Assembly (NCBI GenBank): GCA_036785325.1 | Contig: JAXIVH010000322.1 | Span: 1-64,000 of the forward strand | Source of the DNA: Urophycis tenuis | Taxonomy: Eukaryota > Chordata > Actinopteri > Gadiformes > Phycidae | Direction of reading: 5' to 3' | DNA: 64,000 bases | Shown: positions 13,801 through 24,237 of the stretch, piece by piece | How positions within the stretch are numbered: the first letter of the stretch is position 1 | Layout: every line of letters starts with the position of its first letter | Notes under the pieces: generated by a model | Databases searched by the model: none | Told to the model about the DNA's origin: nothing | What the model saw: the letters and a program-made list of their open reading frames with translations, nothing else | Translations under genes and position numbers: made by a program

Positions 13801-14456
13801 GACGCGCGTCCCCAAGCCGGGCTTCGAGGCGGATAAGCCCCAGTTCTACTCGCCCGCAGACCTCGCCATCGGCGCCACCGTAGTGGGTAAGGCGCCGCCG
13901 TCGCCCTCTTGCCAATTGATTCCCATGCCGTGCTTGATAAATGAACTGCCGGTTGAATGTCGATCATATGATTTGGTTTGCTCACCTGGCCATGGACATG
14001 TTTACCAATTTCCCCCCCCCCTCGCTTCAGTTTTCGGCCATCGCTTTGTGCTGACCGACGCCGACCACTATGTGCTCAAGTACCTGGAGTCCATGTCAGA
14101 CCAGATCCCCAACCCCACGTTGGACTCCTTACGGAACAGGCTGGGGGTGCATCCGGACCAGGGCAGTGACCAACCACGCGAGGAGGAAAAGGGTAGGACT
14201 TTAACAGGCTTCCATGAATAAAAACCCAATGATTATTCACAACACAATTTTAGGTTAGGAGCCAAGGTTGTGTTTTACGTTTGTATATTTGCAAAAGTTT
14301 GGTGTTTTTGCTTGATAAACGGCCACTCTGTCCATCCACTCTTGACACATCAGCTGCAATGTTACCAATTACCATAAAAACATTTCTTAATTTTCTCTCT
14401 CAGGAGACAACGTAGTTGAGGAGCCCTCTTCAGATGGGCAGGAACTGGCCGCCTGA
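7899..14456 (+). CDS. efhc1: EF-hand domain-containing 1 (myoclonin 1) homologue, copy A
   Basis: Ten exons: 7899-7961, 8739-8960, 9701-9988, 10434-10583, 11047-11239, 12766-12992, 13442-13582, 13673-13886, 14031-14192, 14404-14456. All have GT-AG borders with matching phases, giving 570 residues. EFHC1 is a ciliary doublet-microtubule inner protein also linked to the mitotic spindle; its human gene is associated with juvenile myoclonic epilepsy. The N-terminus (HGLPFLPGNTF, then AYHRSQTL) and VGIG match EFHC1 better than EFHC2. Three DM10 domains are visible at about residues 96-191, 242-350 and 418-522, with DCDAFT, YDCDGFT and VFGHRF motifs. After the third, only an acidic tail of about 45 residues follows; the EF-hand region of the 640-aa human protein is missing. 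A poly(A) signal is at 14531. It is convergent with tram2. Confidence 0.94.
9111..9272 (+). mobile_element. tRNA-derived SINE in efhc1 intron 2, copy A
   Basis: The head carries a tRNA-like A box (tagctcagtgggtagag) and B box (ggttcgatcccc) but is not a tRNA gene. The tail ends in gtaagtcgctttggacaaaagcg, a 3' tail shared by many teleost SINEs. An 18-bp inner stretch (gagcgggcggacagagcggg) looks duplicated relative to the element at 49390. The copy B equivalent is about 45261-45422. Confidence 0.85.
9440..9640 (+). mobile_element. SINE-tail-like fragment in efhc1 intron 2
   Basis: Contains ttttatccaaagcgattac and a following segment typical of the 3' part of teleost tRNA SINEs. Copy B (about 45590-45765) lacks a 28-bp piece that includes the ttttatccaaagcgattac motif, so it differs between copies. 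Confidence 0.6.
10740..10985 (-). mobile_element. SINE fragment in efhc1 intron 4, antisense
   Basis: Begins with (ACATTT)n followed by tagcagacgcttttatccaaagtgactta, the reverse complement of the widespread teleost SINE tail. Further element-like sequence follows up to the exon 5 acceptor region. The copy B equivalent is about 46860-47095 and lacks 11 bp (cagtaagagag). Confidence 0.75.
11680..12190 (+). repeat. Dispersed repeat sequence filling efhc1 intron 5
   Basis: It starts with a gttcaagttcaagtaactttattgtcaaatatg segment like other teleost interspersed repeats. It then contains gtctcatctgaaagacggtgcc and tgcattggggatccacac, and ends with ccagcaccatctggtctcc and a segment ending ggttagcttcca. 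That last block recurs, diverged, at 27255-27330 in an xkr5 intron. The copy B equivalent is about 47792-48296. Confidence 0.6.
13240..13384 (+). mobile_element. tRNA-derived SINE in efhc1 intron 6, copy A (internally deleted)
   Basis: Same SINE family as at 9111, with A box gtagctcagtgggtagag and tail gtaagtcgctttggac...ctgctaaatg. Relative to copy B, about 18 bp are missing near 13274, removing the sequence just before the B box. Confidence 0.85.
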
Positions 14457-14530
14457 TGTCCCTTGGCCCTACAGTGTTAGCTCAAGGCCTGATGCGCAAC
14501 TGCTTAGGCAAACAAGAGCCACTTGAGTAA

Positions 14531-14536
14531 AATAAA
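14531..14536 (+). promoter_or_regulatory. efhc1 polyadenylation signal, copy A
   Basis: AATAAA 75 bp after the efhc1 stop. It is conserved in copy B about 75 bp after that stop, near 50698. Confidence 0.65.
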
Positions 14537-14576
14537 AAGGACTTCAAAATCACTGCAGAGGTTGGTTCTGTGATCT

Positions 14577-14701
14577 TTTTTTTTTTTTGCTATGCTTTTA
14601 TTGTATTTTAATGCTTTTATGTATGTAAAGCACAATGAATTGCCTTGCTGCTGAATTGTGCTATACAAATAAACTTGCCTTGCCTTGCCTTGCCTTGATC
14701 T
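14577..14701 (-). mobile_element. LINE 3'-tail insertion present only in copy A
   Basis: About 125 bp absent from copy B, where the site reads as a single tgatct. In copy A the insertion is bracketed by tgatct at 14571-14576 and 14696-14701, a 6-bp target-site duplication. The inserted DNA begins with a T run and contains gtaaagcacaatgaattgcc and gtgctatacaaataaac. It ends in (CCTTG)n, a pattern of 3' tails of teleost non-LTR elements with a short tandem-repeat end. It lies between the efhc1 poly(A) signal and the tram2 3' end. Confidence 0.85.
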
Positions 14702-15710
14702 GCCGTCTTAAAGAAAACCTTTGCAAAAGCAATCAACATTTCCGCAGTCATATGTCCATGGCTTTAATATTGTGGTCATTACATAGCCGACTTGTTTACT
14801 TCCGATATTCATTTGTGTCCTGAAGTAAGAAACATGACAAGAAAGATACCGTTTATGTCTTAAGTTAATCACAATAAAAAAAGTTGACTAAATGATGAAC
14901 AATGACAAATATGCTTCATTTAATTATGTAAAAATCTTGAACAAAAGATTACAAAAAAATAAACACTTGGCTTGCAGTATCATTAAACACATACGTACAG
15001 AAACACACGGTTTACATCCAAGTGAGTAGCGAGACCAAGAGGACCAACAGGAAGAAGAGCGAAGGTGTCCACTTGTTTTTTTTTGTTTGTTTTTTTGAAT
15101 CAGCTACATCTCAATAAGGCACCGCCCCCTTCATTGCATACCATTCCCTGGTATAACGGTGATACACAAAGTACAGCACCATCTGACTGCATACAGTAAT
15201 CTATTGCAGGTTCGCCATTGCATCAGTAACATTTTTGTTTGTGCAGGAATGAATAAAGCAAAAAACAACCAGGAAAAAAAAAAAAAGCAAAGCTGGGTCT
15301 AACCAGGAGTCCAAAACATTGAACCGGTACAGTACGTATGTTTGACAATTAGTCACTGGACAGGTAAAAATTTGGCACAGGTTATATGGTGTGCATTTGT
15401 GTGTGTGTGTATGTGTGTATGTATGCGTGTTTGTCGCAATCTGCGTTTACAATTCAATCATTGGATATCCTATGCCATTCTGTACGGTGCGATAGCAGGT
15501 AGAGCTCTGTGATATAAAAAAAAAACAAAACCAAACAATACTGATATAGAAAGAGAAAAAAATGTCTTTCAAACTCAAGGGTTTTCTTTTTCAAGGCGGT
15601 GGGTTTTTTTTTTTTTTTCCTCGTGCCCAGCATTCAAAGCTGGTGTCCATGGCGACCGCATCCCGGTGACACCACCGGGCATCAGGACAGTGACGGTGGT
15701 TGGCGGTCAG

Positions 15711-15741
<31 letters not shown>

Positions 15742-15813
15742 TACTGATGGGTTTCCATAGTCTGGGTTTTTAGGGCCGCGGTTCAGGGGGCGGCAATTTA
15801 CAGAGCCAGGCCT

Positions 15814-18800
15814 TTAGGGGGCTTTGATCTTCTTGGTCCGGGGGGAGGCGCCGTTCTCCTTCAGCACGCCGTTTTCATGGTGGCCAACTGACAGGGGGGG
15901 GGGGGGGGGGGGAGATAGAGAGAGACGGAGAAGGAGTCAAACCACAACAAGCTCATAGTTTAGTGTGTGTGTGTGTGTGTGTTTGTGTGAGGAAGATAAG
16001 GATGTAACATCTCTAACAGGAAAGAAATGAAAATAAAAATAGAAAAAAGGGAGGCCACAGACAATGCTGCCACGAAAAATTCCATTGTCAGAAAAACACA
16101 CTGAAGGAATGAATAAACACATTTTCTTATCGCTACAGGCAGCAACATCAATTTCAGTCGTCCCTCCTCCAAGAAAGAAGGCAATTGAAAAGAAGAATGG
16201 AAAACAGCGGGTCATTTGCCCCTAAAAGTGTCACCTTTTACAATAATGGCTTTTCTTCAGACCGTCAATCCAGGCGGTCCAGCAACATCAACCTCAATCA
16301 CGGCTTAATCATGACCTGCTAACTGCCTCCTACGCGTCACAGTAAAACCCAGCGTCGCCAACTCACGCGAGTCCCTCTTCAGCGGCCGCAGGGCTGGTTT
16401 GGGCGCGGCCTTCTTGCGTGCGTCCTGCGTGCGTCGGAATTCCCGCCACCGCCGGAGCTGGAACCGGATAAACTTCCAGAGCAGCCAGGACTGGGTAACG
16501 CACACCAGCAGAAGAACAATCATCCTGAGCAGGGAGATAGAGACAGAGAAGCCGGTTTTAGATAGAAAATGCACCACATTTGCACCCAGGTAAAGGCTGC
16601 AATCTGCCGGCTGGTCTGTGTCAACTGGAGGTGTAATATTCCTTCTTTTTTTTTTTTTAAAGCCGCCACTGGGGCAGGCGTGAACAGGTGAAGTGACGTG
16701 AAGCACGACGCTGGGTGTGAACAGTGACGTACAGCGTATGCATGGGAAAAATATTCAGCCCCGGGACATGTGTCAACAATGGCAGGAGAACAAGAAAGAC
16801 TGTGGTCTGATGCACTGTGCGTTTTTTGATCTCTTCAATCGCCAATGCAGTTGCTATGGTGTTTTTGATGCTGCTGTTGACGATAATGAGACGTGATCAG
16901 CTGCTTCCTGGTTTTAAAACTCCCGGCTGTGGGTCGCACGACAGCGCACGTCATCGACACCTCCGCCCATCTCACGCAATTGCCGGGACATCGACGCCTT
17001 GAGCATACACAGCAGCAATGGAGGCGGCAAAAGGTGAACCCATCTAGCGGTGATATTGCCGGGTCAAAATTGACCCCCAATTTACCGCGATCTGTCTAAA
17101 CACTGACCTAGCCCGCAAAAAAGACTGCTGTCCTGTATAAAAACACCTAGAGAGAGAGAGCAGGCTTAACAGGGCTGAACAGTGGCATTGGACATTGTGC
17201 ACATGTGTGACTGAGTGAGTGCATGTGTGAGAAATGACTACAATAGGGTTTATCATCAGCACAAGACTTAATTTTTTTTTTTTTTTCAATAAAACAATTA
17301 TTCAATAGTGACATCTTGGCAAATCTTCTCTTTTCTCCTCTCCTCTTTTCTGATCTACAGTTTTGCTTGACGCAATGTATTCAGACATTTAGTGTGAATT
17401 GTACTATGCACACATACAAACTACGAAAAGCAAATATTAACTACTCAAACACATCTATTAAGCCAGTGAAATTAAACATTTGACGTTTGTTTTTTTAAAA
17501 GGTTCATGTCTAAATTTGAATGGATGTCAACCCGAAGCCACTCAGTTCACTTGTGGTCCTTCCCTACCGTATGAGCACTGTGTTGAAGTTGCCCAACTCC
17601 AGGGCCAACCCCTGGTTTTCTGCACGGGCCAGACCAAAGCCCACGACCAGGAAGCTCAGCGTCAGGGTGACCATGCGAGTGAAGACGAAGCCGACGGCCC
17701 ACAGGTCAAACCTGCACACCAGGACACCAGAGTCAGGTCATCTGAAGCAACATCTGATGCAAAAAAACTGCATTTCGTTGTCCCTGTACTTGTACTCTGC
17801 ACAATGACAATAAAGTTGAATCTAATCTAATCTAAAAGCTTCTTTCCTTCCCATGAATTACAATTATTTGTAATTTCCATTGCTATGGAACTAATTTGAA
17901 TACAATAAATACGCTACTGCATAATTGAGTGTAGTGCAATGTTTAGACTCAACACATACTTGTTGAGACATAAAGTATGTAAACATTGGATTCACTCTTT
18001 GGGTAAGTGAACAGAAGAAGCCTTTCACATGGAAGGCTCTACCCTCATTATCACCAGCTTACGAAAGGGAGATCTCAACGCAAGCAAGCACCAGTGTAAG
18101 CCCACACGTTATCACACAACATGATACCAAACGTTAATCTGATGTTATGTGCAAATCGTTAACGCAAACATTTTCTGGTGGCTCTCGTCGGTGAAGTAGA
18201 AGAGGCGGGCGATGTGGAAGCCCAGCTCCGAGGCGTACTGGAGGAAGAGGAGCACCAGCCCCACGCGAGACAGACTGCATTGTGGGAGAAAAAAAAAGGG
18301 GGGGGGGGGGGGGGGGGGGGCAAATGTGAGTGATGTTTCAGTAGACGTTGTGAAATATCCAAGGAGTCAATGGTGCGTAACTCACTTCAACATGTAGGCT
18401 GCCAGGACGTGGAGCAGGTACAGGCAGATGTACTGCAGCTGACGGGAAATCTCCTCCTGGAAGACAGCAACAAACAGGGAACATTGACACAGGTTATGCA
18501 TTATATAAGTATACATGTTATATATTCACACACAATAAAATGAATACATTTCAATACTGTGATAAAGAACGGCATCAAAGCAGAACAGAAAAACACCGCT
18601 TTGAGCGGTTCCCTATTTTGCACGCTCGGCTGCGTTCACACAACTTCACAAGACACGCCCGCCTGCCCACATCCTGTCTGTCTCACCAGCCTGAGAGTGA
18701 GACTGACTTGTTCTGTGACTTGCTGTCAGTGGTCAGGGATGAGAGGGGTTAATTCCCCATCTCTGATGTTTGAAGTGGCAACAAAAGTGTTTTAATTTGA

Positions 18801-21800
18801 TTTCTTTGAAAGGTGCGTCGTTAATTCATAGCTCTTTTGACTTAACGCAAACAAGTAGCAACGTGTAAAATTGAGTCCCACGAGGTTAGCACGCAAAATG
18901 TAAAACTCTGTAATAGCGTTCTGGCAGTTCTAACTGGCTGACTAAATGCGAGCTGGCCGGCATTTATTATTTGTTGAATATATAAGTTATAGAATGGGAT
19001 TTTATTGTTGATAACATTGAACTCACTATGGATCAGCATCATCAGCATACAGATACAGTATGCCCATGATATTTTAAGCTATGAGCTAGTTGATTAGCTG
19101 CTAGTTGGGGTCGCAATGTTACACATTGTTACACCATATGTAACTATTGCCAAGCTAGTTAGTTTGCATTGTCACAGAATGTCACAGTATAACCACCATG
19201 AATTGAGCACGAGTTAAAAACATGTTTTACATATACTTAGCACTAGTTCTTGATAGGGCTCATTGGCTCACTGAAAGTCGCTTTGGATACCTACTGTTCT
19301 TATTGTATTTTTTGTAACTGTTCTTCTTTGATTTCCTTCCATGTTGGAACGGGCCTCGTCCAATACATTTGATTGTACAGTATGTGATGCTGCACATTTG
19401 ACAATAAAAGGACTTGAGCCTTAAAAGTATATAAATAAAAGTGTCCATTATGGAGCCCTACCATGCATATAGTGCTAGGACTAAAGAAAGTGACTCCTGG
19501 GATGTGTACTTGCATCATTTCCGCCTCAATTTGAGAAGCATAAAATAAAAAGGATGGATGGACACAGAAAACACACTGCCAACACTCTTTCGTAGGTAAC
19601 CTGAAATTGAGAGGCCAAAACCAGGGACATTCTGCTGGCTGGCCGTGGTCTCGCCCTACTGACCTTGCGTACTTTCTGGAAGTAGAGCTCGGGTAATGCA
19701 TGGAGCCAGTAGGCCAGCTGAGCCAGGTAGAAGAACTTCACTTGGAACCTGCTCAAGCAAGTGCACAGAGTGACCAAGAGGGAGGGAGGTGTGAGATGGA
19801 CATGGTGACAGCAGGAAGTAAAAAAAATAAAAAAAATGCTGTTAAATATCATTACAATCACTACGCACAAAGTCTCATAATATAAAAGGTCCACGAGGCT
19901 TCAAGGCTTTTCTGGAGTGAATGGTGAAATGAAATTGCCATCGGAAATAGCCAAGCAGAGCTTTTCAAAGCAATGTTGAATGTTGTCTTTTTTTTTTTTT
20001 TATACATATTTGCTGCCATGACATTTCCAGCCTTCAATGTTTGAGTGATTACGAATTCAATTAAAGTGAGTGCAGTGTCGGTCAAAACATGACAAAAACA
20101 GGCTGAATTGCTTTGCCTTCAGTACTTCCGCTTGGTGCTTTCTCAAGAGCCGCTCATCCAAACACAACCACTGACATTTCAGACACTTCCTACACTCCCA
20201 GCCACATCCTCACCAATACCGCCCAGATAAGTGTGAAGTCGATCAGACGAACGGTTGTCGAAAAACAAATTGAAGGACAGACGGACAAGACAGACACACA
20301 GACAGACTTCTCTAGCTATAGTTGGATGGGCAGCCGCTCCGTTTCCCACTGTACCTGAGGTGCACGTGAGGGTAGTTCTCCCAAAGGCTGCTGGGATGGA
20401 GGAGGTACCCCTCCTGAAAAGTCAACAGAGAAGTCAAGTCAAATGTATTTGCACGGCCCTCTTATCACAGTCCCAGACTCAATGGCCCACATCAAGCCAG
20501 TCGGATAGGTAACTCCCCAAAGCCCAGTAGGAAAAGGAAGAAACTGGATCCTTCCTTCCAGGAATGACAAGGTATAAAGTCATAAAATGACAATGAATAC
20601 AAGATGGCACCAATATTATTAGACAAAGAATAATGGCAATAGTGAGGTGTATTGACAATAATTAGATGTTCTATTCCCTTTGACAATGGTGAGATGGTGT
20701 ATTCATTTTGACAATGGTGAGATGGTGCATTCACTTTGACAATAGGGAGATGGTGCATTCACTTTGACAATGGTGAGATGGTGCATTCACTTTGACAATA
20801 ATGAGATGGTGCATTCACTTTGACAATAATGAGATGGTGTATTCACTTTGACAATAATGAGATGGTGCATTCACTTTGACAATAATGAGATGGTGTATTC
20901 ACTTTGACAATAATGAGATGGTGAATTCACTTTGACAATAATGAGATGGTGTATTCACTTTGCCAATGGTGAGATGGTGTATTCACTTTGACAATAATGA
21001 GATGGTGAATTCACTTTGCCAATGGTGAGATGGTGTATTCACTTTGACAACATTGAGATGGTGTATTCACTGAGACAGTGGCGAGACGGTGAAAGCACTG
21101 AGACAGTGGTGAGATGGTGAAAGCACTGAGACAGTGGTGAGTTGGTGAAAGCATTGTGCACGGCCCCACCGTTACGAGCACGTAGAGGCTCCACACGCTG
21201 GACACCAGGTGGAACACGCACAGCTGGCCCGACTCGTTGAACTTGGTGTTCTTGCTCTTGGACAGATGCAGGCGGCGGTTCACTTTCTGAAACGGCAACA
21301 TCACGGTCAACGCAAGTAGCCTCGTAGCCTACGCACGGTGTCACTATCTTCAATCACATTGATGAGCGTGAACTTCATCAGGGGGGGGGGGGGGGGGGGG
21401 TCTCCCAGTGGCAATGCTTTTTGAGCACAGTGCCTTCTAGTAATGACCGACCAACCTCGCCAGCCACCGGACCAACCGGCCGGGCGAGCGAGATATAAAT
21501 AACAAAAGGGAAAAGGCCTCTTCCTTGTGCGTGATGCACAATGAAGTGTGTTGGTGACATAAATACCTGTATCCCGGGGCAACAAAAGAAGCGCAAAAAA
21601 GGCCCCCATTGTGCGGCGGAACACACACGTCTTGACAGAAAGTATTCAGCGGTATTCCCTCACGACTGCCTTTGTGAACGCGCAAGCAATGCAACGCTCC
21701 CTGTCTGGATGTCACTGGCCTGTTTCTATCTCCCACTCCACACAAGGCCGCTCATCAGCGGCGGGCCCCATGATCGCTGATTTCTTACTGGACAACGCGA

Positions 21801-22545
21801 GGGAAATGTGCTGCATGGGCAACAGGAGAGACAATGACGCAACCGCTTGTTTTGCTATGGGGGGCATAATGCCTAGAAGTCAAGTTATGGACAATGTAAG
21901 CATGGATTTATAGCCAGTCAGTGTATTTTTGTTTTGTGGGCTTGCATATTTTTACAGCACAAAAAGAAATATTTGGGGAAACAATTATTTGAAATGCCAA
22001 GCTCTGTCTGCCATGCGGGCAGTGCGTTCATCCTGCTGTTCAGTCTGTGACATTGGGGTAAATCGAGGAAACTGCCCTGCTTTAAGCACACCTCTCAACA
22101 CAAATACAAAATGGAAGCATTGTCACAAATCTACAGTTCCAAAGAAAAAAAAAAAAACAATCAATATCTACCATAGTTTTTGTATCCATATATTAAAGCA
22201 AGGCCCATGTTTGACATTTCTCAAAGGTTCTACCTTCATGTGCTTTTGTGGATCAGCCACCTACCGTAAGATAACACCCGCTCAGGGATTATTGCTATAC
22301 AGCAATGTAGGTCAGGACAGTTTCTCTCTCTCGAGGTTACATTCCTACTATACCCACAATGCAGCAGGGGTGGCAGTACTCACATCCAGGACGTACTCCT
22401 GCACCACCGCATGCAGGATGATGGCTATAAAGAAATAGAAGAGGACAGTCGCACAGTCCCTCCATCCGTAGTGGTAGAAGGTCACCTCGCCATCTGAGCA
22501 CGCGTACACACGTACACACACGTACACACGTACACACACACATAC

Positions 22546-22593
<48 letters not shown>

Positions 22594-24237
22594 GTACACA
22601 CACACACACAACGTAAGTGACATTGCAACTGACACAACAGTGACAAACATTGAACTGTTATTTTCAGAATGTTGCACAATAACACTATGGGGGTTCTAAT
22701 AATGTGTTCAACATACATGTGTTGTAAATAAATAAAATTTTCATAGTTGAAAATGAAAACGTAGAAGGAGCCATACCTGGTGATAATGTGCTGATGTTGT
22801 ACTGAGGCTGAATGAACAGTATGGCCGTCTTCGCTGTTGCCTAAAAAAAAAACAAATGGAAATCGTCATCATAATTAGTCTCATTGACAAAAAACTGGTC
22901 AGACTGAAGTGGTGACGTCAGTCAAGAAGTATGTTAAGGGGATTTATTTAATTCGTCGAGACTGCCACGTGTAATTTGACGCCAGGGGGGGTAAATTCTA
23001 GGAAGATGACGGCGTAGAGCTATAAAAAAAAAAAAAAAAAAAAAGGTCGTCGGCATGACAAGGCTTGCATTGACCTGACGGCGCTGCGTCAGGCGGAGCG
23101 GTGGCGCAGGGACTGCACACCGACATTCCTTGCGCGCCGGGCCACAGGTGCCTTTGTTTAACAGAGTAAGCTCCAAGTTTAAAAGAGCGAACTGCAGAAC
23201 GCAAATGCTCAGCATCTACGCATACACCCAAGTACTTATTTTAACTATACACACAGGGAAAGGGAAATCCCCTTCCGAAAGAGTAGTAGATCCTTCCGAT
23301 CTGAGATTCCGTATTGAAACAAACGGTTTTTCGCACTGACAACAACCGTAGTAGTGTTAATACGGACAATCAAATAAAGACAAGCCGACAGGGATACGTT
23401 GTCTGGGTTTAATCTGACCTGCGTTGGCATTCAATTGAAACTGTTACGTGTCACTGACTGAGTGCACACCGAGGTGAACGCAGTGCTGAGCGCGGCTGGG
23501 CTCCTGCAGCAAAGCGTCCAGAGATTGAGACGTGGCAGTTAACAGAGGATCAAGTTGTGGAGGCTGTCTTCTGGGCTTTAAAAAAAACTTCCAACGACTT
23601 CACAAATAATCATTTTTAAAAATGCCGTGAAGTGTGGTTCGATAACAACAAGCATGAATGGATAGGGATTTGAGCCGGGCATCCCTTCTTGTTTTCTATA
23701 GCCTATAGGCCTATACGAGAACCATATAAATGATCAACTTTTATCCCAGCGTCCCGTGACAAGAAATTGCCAATGTGCCAGGTTAAAAAAAAAAAAATAC
23801 ATTGTCATAATACTGAATTAAAGCGTCGCGATTCCCGCATGTAAATGGTCAACACGGAGCCACTTGGTCAAAGTAGTAAAAATCAGTGGTCACTAACATT
23901 TGGAAAGTGTAACAATGTATTACGAAGCCACCATGTCCGGGGAACAGAGCCCATTGATAAACAGAACACACCGATGTAATAACAAGCAACCCTTTTGCTT
24001 TACGATTTGAATGATTTAAAAGCCAGTAGTTCACTTCATCTGGCGCGGTTCCTAACGATGACCCGAAGTCTTGCCAAAGAAAACAGCTGGCAAATGCAAA
24101 ATTTGACTAGATCTCACCTCAAACATCAATCCAATCAAAACGACAATCACCAGACCAAAGACGATATCAGCATGGTTTTGAATGAGGAATTCCTGACTGA
24201 AGAACGGATAGCTCTTGTTTCTCCGGCGAAAAGCCAT
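15814..24237 (-). CDS. tram2: Translocation-associated membrane protein 2, copy A
   Basis: Eleven exons, 5' to 3' on the minus strand: 24237-24118, 22840-22777, 22493-22384, 21286-21170, 20413-20355, 19748-19664, 18456-18386, 18274-18170, 17711-17568, 16524-16367, 15887-15814. All phases match and give 368 residues (human TRAM2 370). TRAM proteins are multispanning ER membrane proteins beside the Sec61 translocon; TRAM2 also supports collagen I synthesis with SERCA2b. The start MAFRRR.KSYP.FSQEF and the end SPRTKKIKAP are TRAM2-type rather than TRAM1. Motifs seen include QNHADI, LHAVVQEY, KFNESGQL, QVKFFYLAQLAYWLHALPELYFQK, GFGLAR and LRRWRE, covering the TLC domain and several membrane helices. 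It is convergent with efhc1 (about 1.36 kb between stops) and downstream of xkr5 on the same strand. Confidence 0.95.
16216..16275. other. Indel site between copies in tram2 intron 10
   Basis: Copy A has about 46 bp (ctaaaagtgtcaccttttac... to ...cagaccgt) between gccc and caatcca that are missing from copy B at about 52253. No target duplication is evident. Confidence 0.7.
17742..17840 (+). mobile_element. Retroelement 3' tail in tram2 intron 8
   Basis: The segment ctgcatttcgttgtccctgt...acaatgacaataaagttgaa ending in (TCTAA)n is a common fish SINE/LINE tail. It lies 31 bp upstream of exon 9 on the minus strand. The copy B equivalent is about 53730-53823. Confidence 0.7.
19302..19425 (-). 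repeat. Dispersed repeat family member in tram2 intron 6
   Basis: The reverse complement matches 34612-34740: both contain tattgtcaaatgtgcagcatcac, gtattggacgaggcc and ttccaacatggaagg. Copy B carries it at about 55291-55414. Confidence 0.8.
20421..20575 (+). repeat. Dispersed repeat fragment beside tram2 exon 5
   Basis: Contains agtcaagtcaaatgtatttgcacggccctcttatcacag and a following aaaggaagaaactggatccttc segment, typical of a small interspersed element common in fish introns. It starts about 8 bp beyond the exon 5 acceptor side. The copy B equivalent is about 56406-56560. Confidence 0.6.
20681..21150. repeat. 28-bp minisatellite in tram2 intron 4, copy A
   Basis: About 17 tandem units of about 28 bp, each like tgacaataatgagatggtg plus a c/t/aattcactt end. 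The units nearest exon 4 become gagacagtgg...gaaagcac variants. The array ends about 20 bp from the exon 4 donor. Unit sequences alternate between aataatgag and aatggtgag types. Confidence 0.95.
22499..22611. repeat. (CA)n array abutting tram2 exon 3 acceptor
   Basis: CA/CACGTA repeat that begins about 6 bp upstream (minus-strand sense) of exon 3. The copy B equivalent (about 58446-58475) is reduced to about 30 bp, so about 80 bp differ between copies. Confidence 0.95.

Noticed and set aside
20681..21150. CRISPR-like array of evenly spaced repeats
   Set aside because: Units are directly tandem without unique spacers, the DNA is a vertebrate intron, and no cas gene is present. It is a minisatellite.
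22934..23231. Small minus-strand frames with poly-Phe
   Set aside because: They run through an A homopolymer inside tram2 intron 1 and have no homology or splice support.
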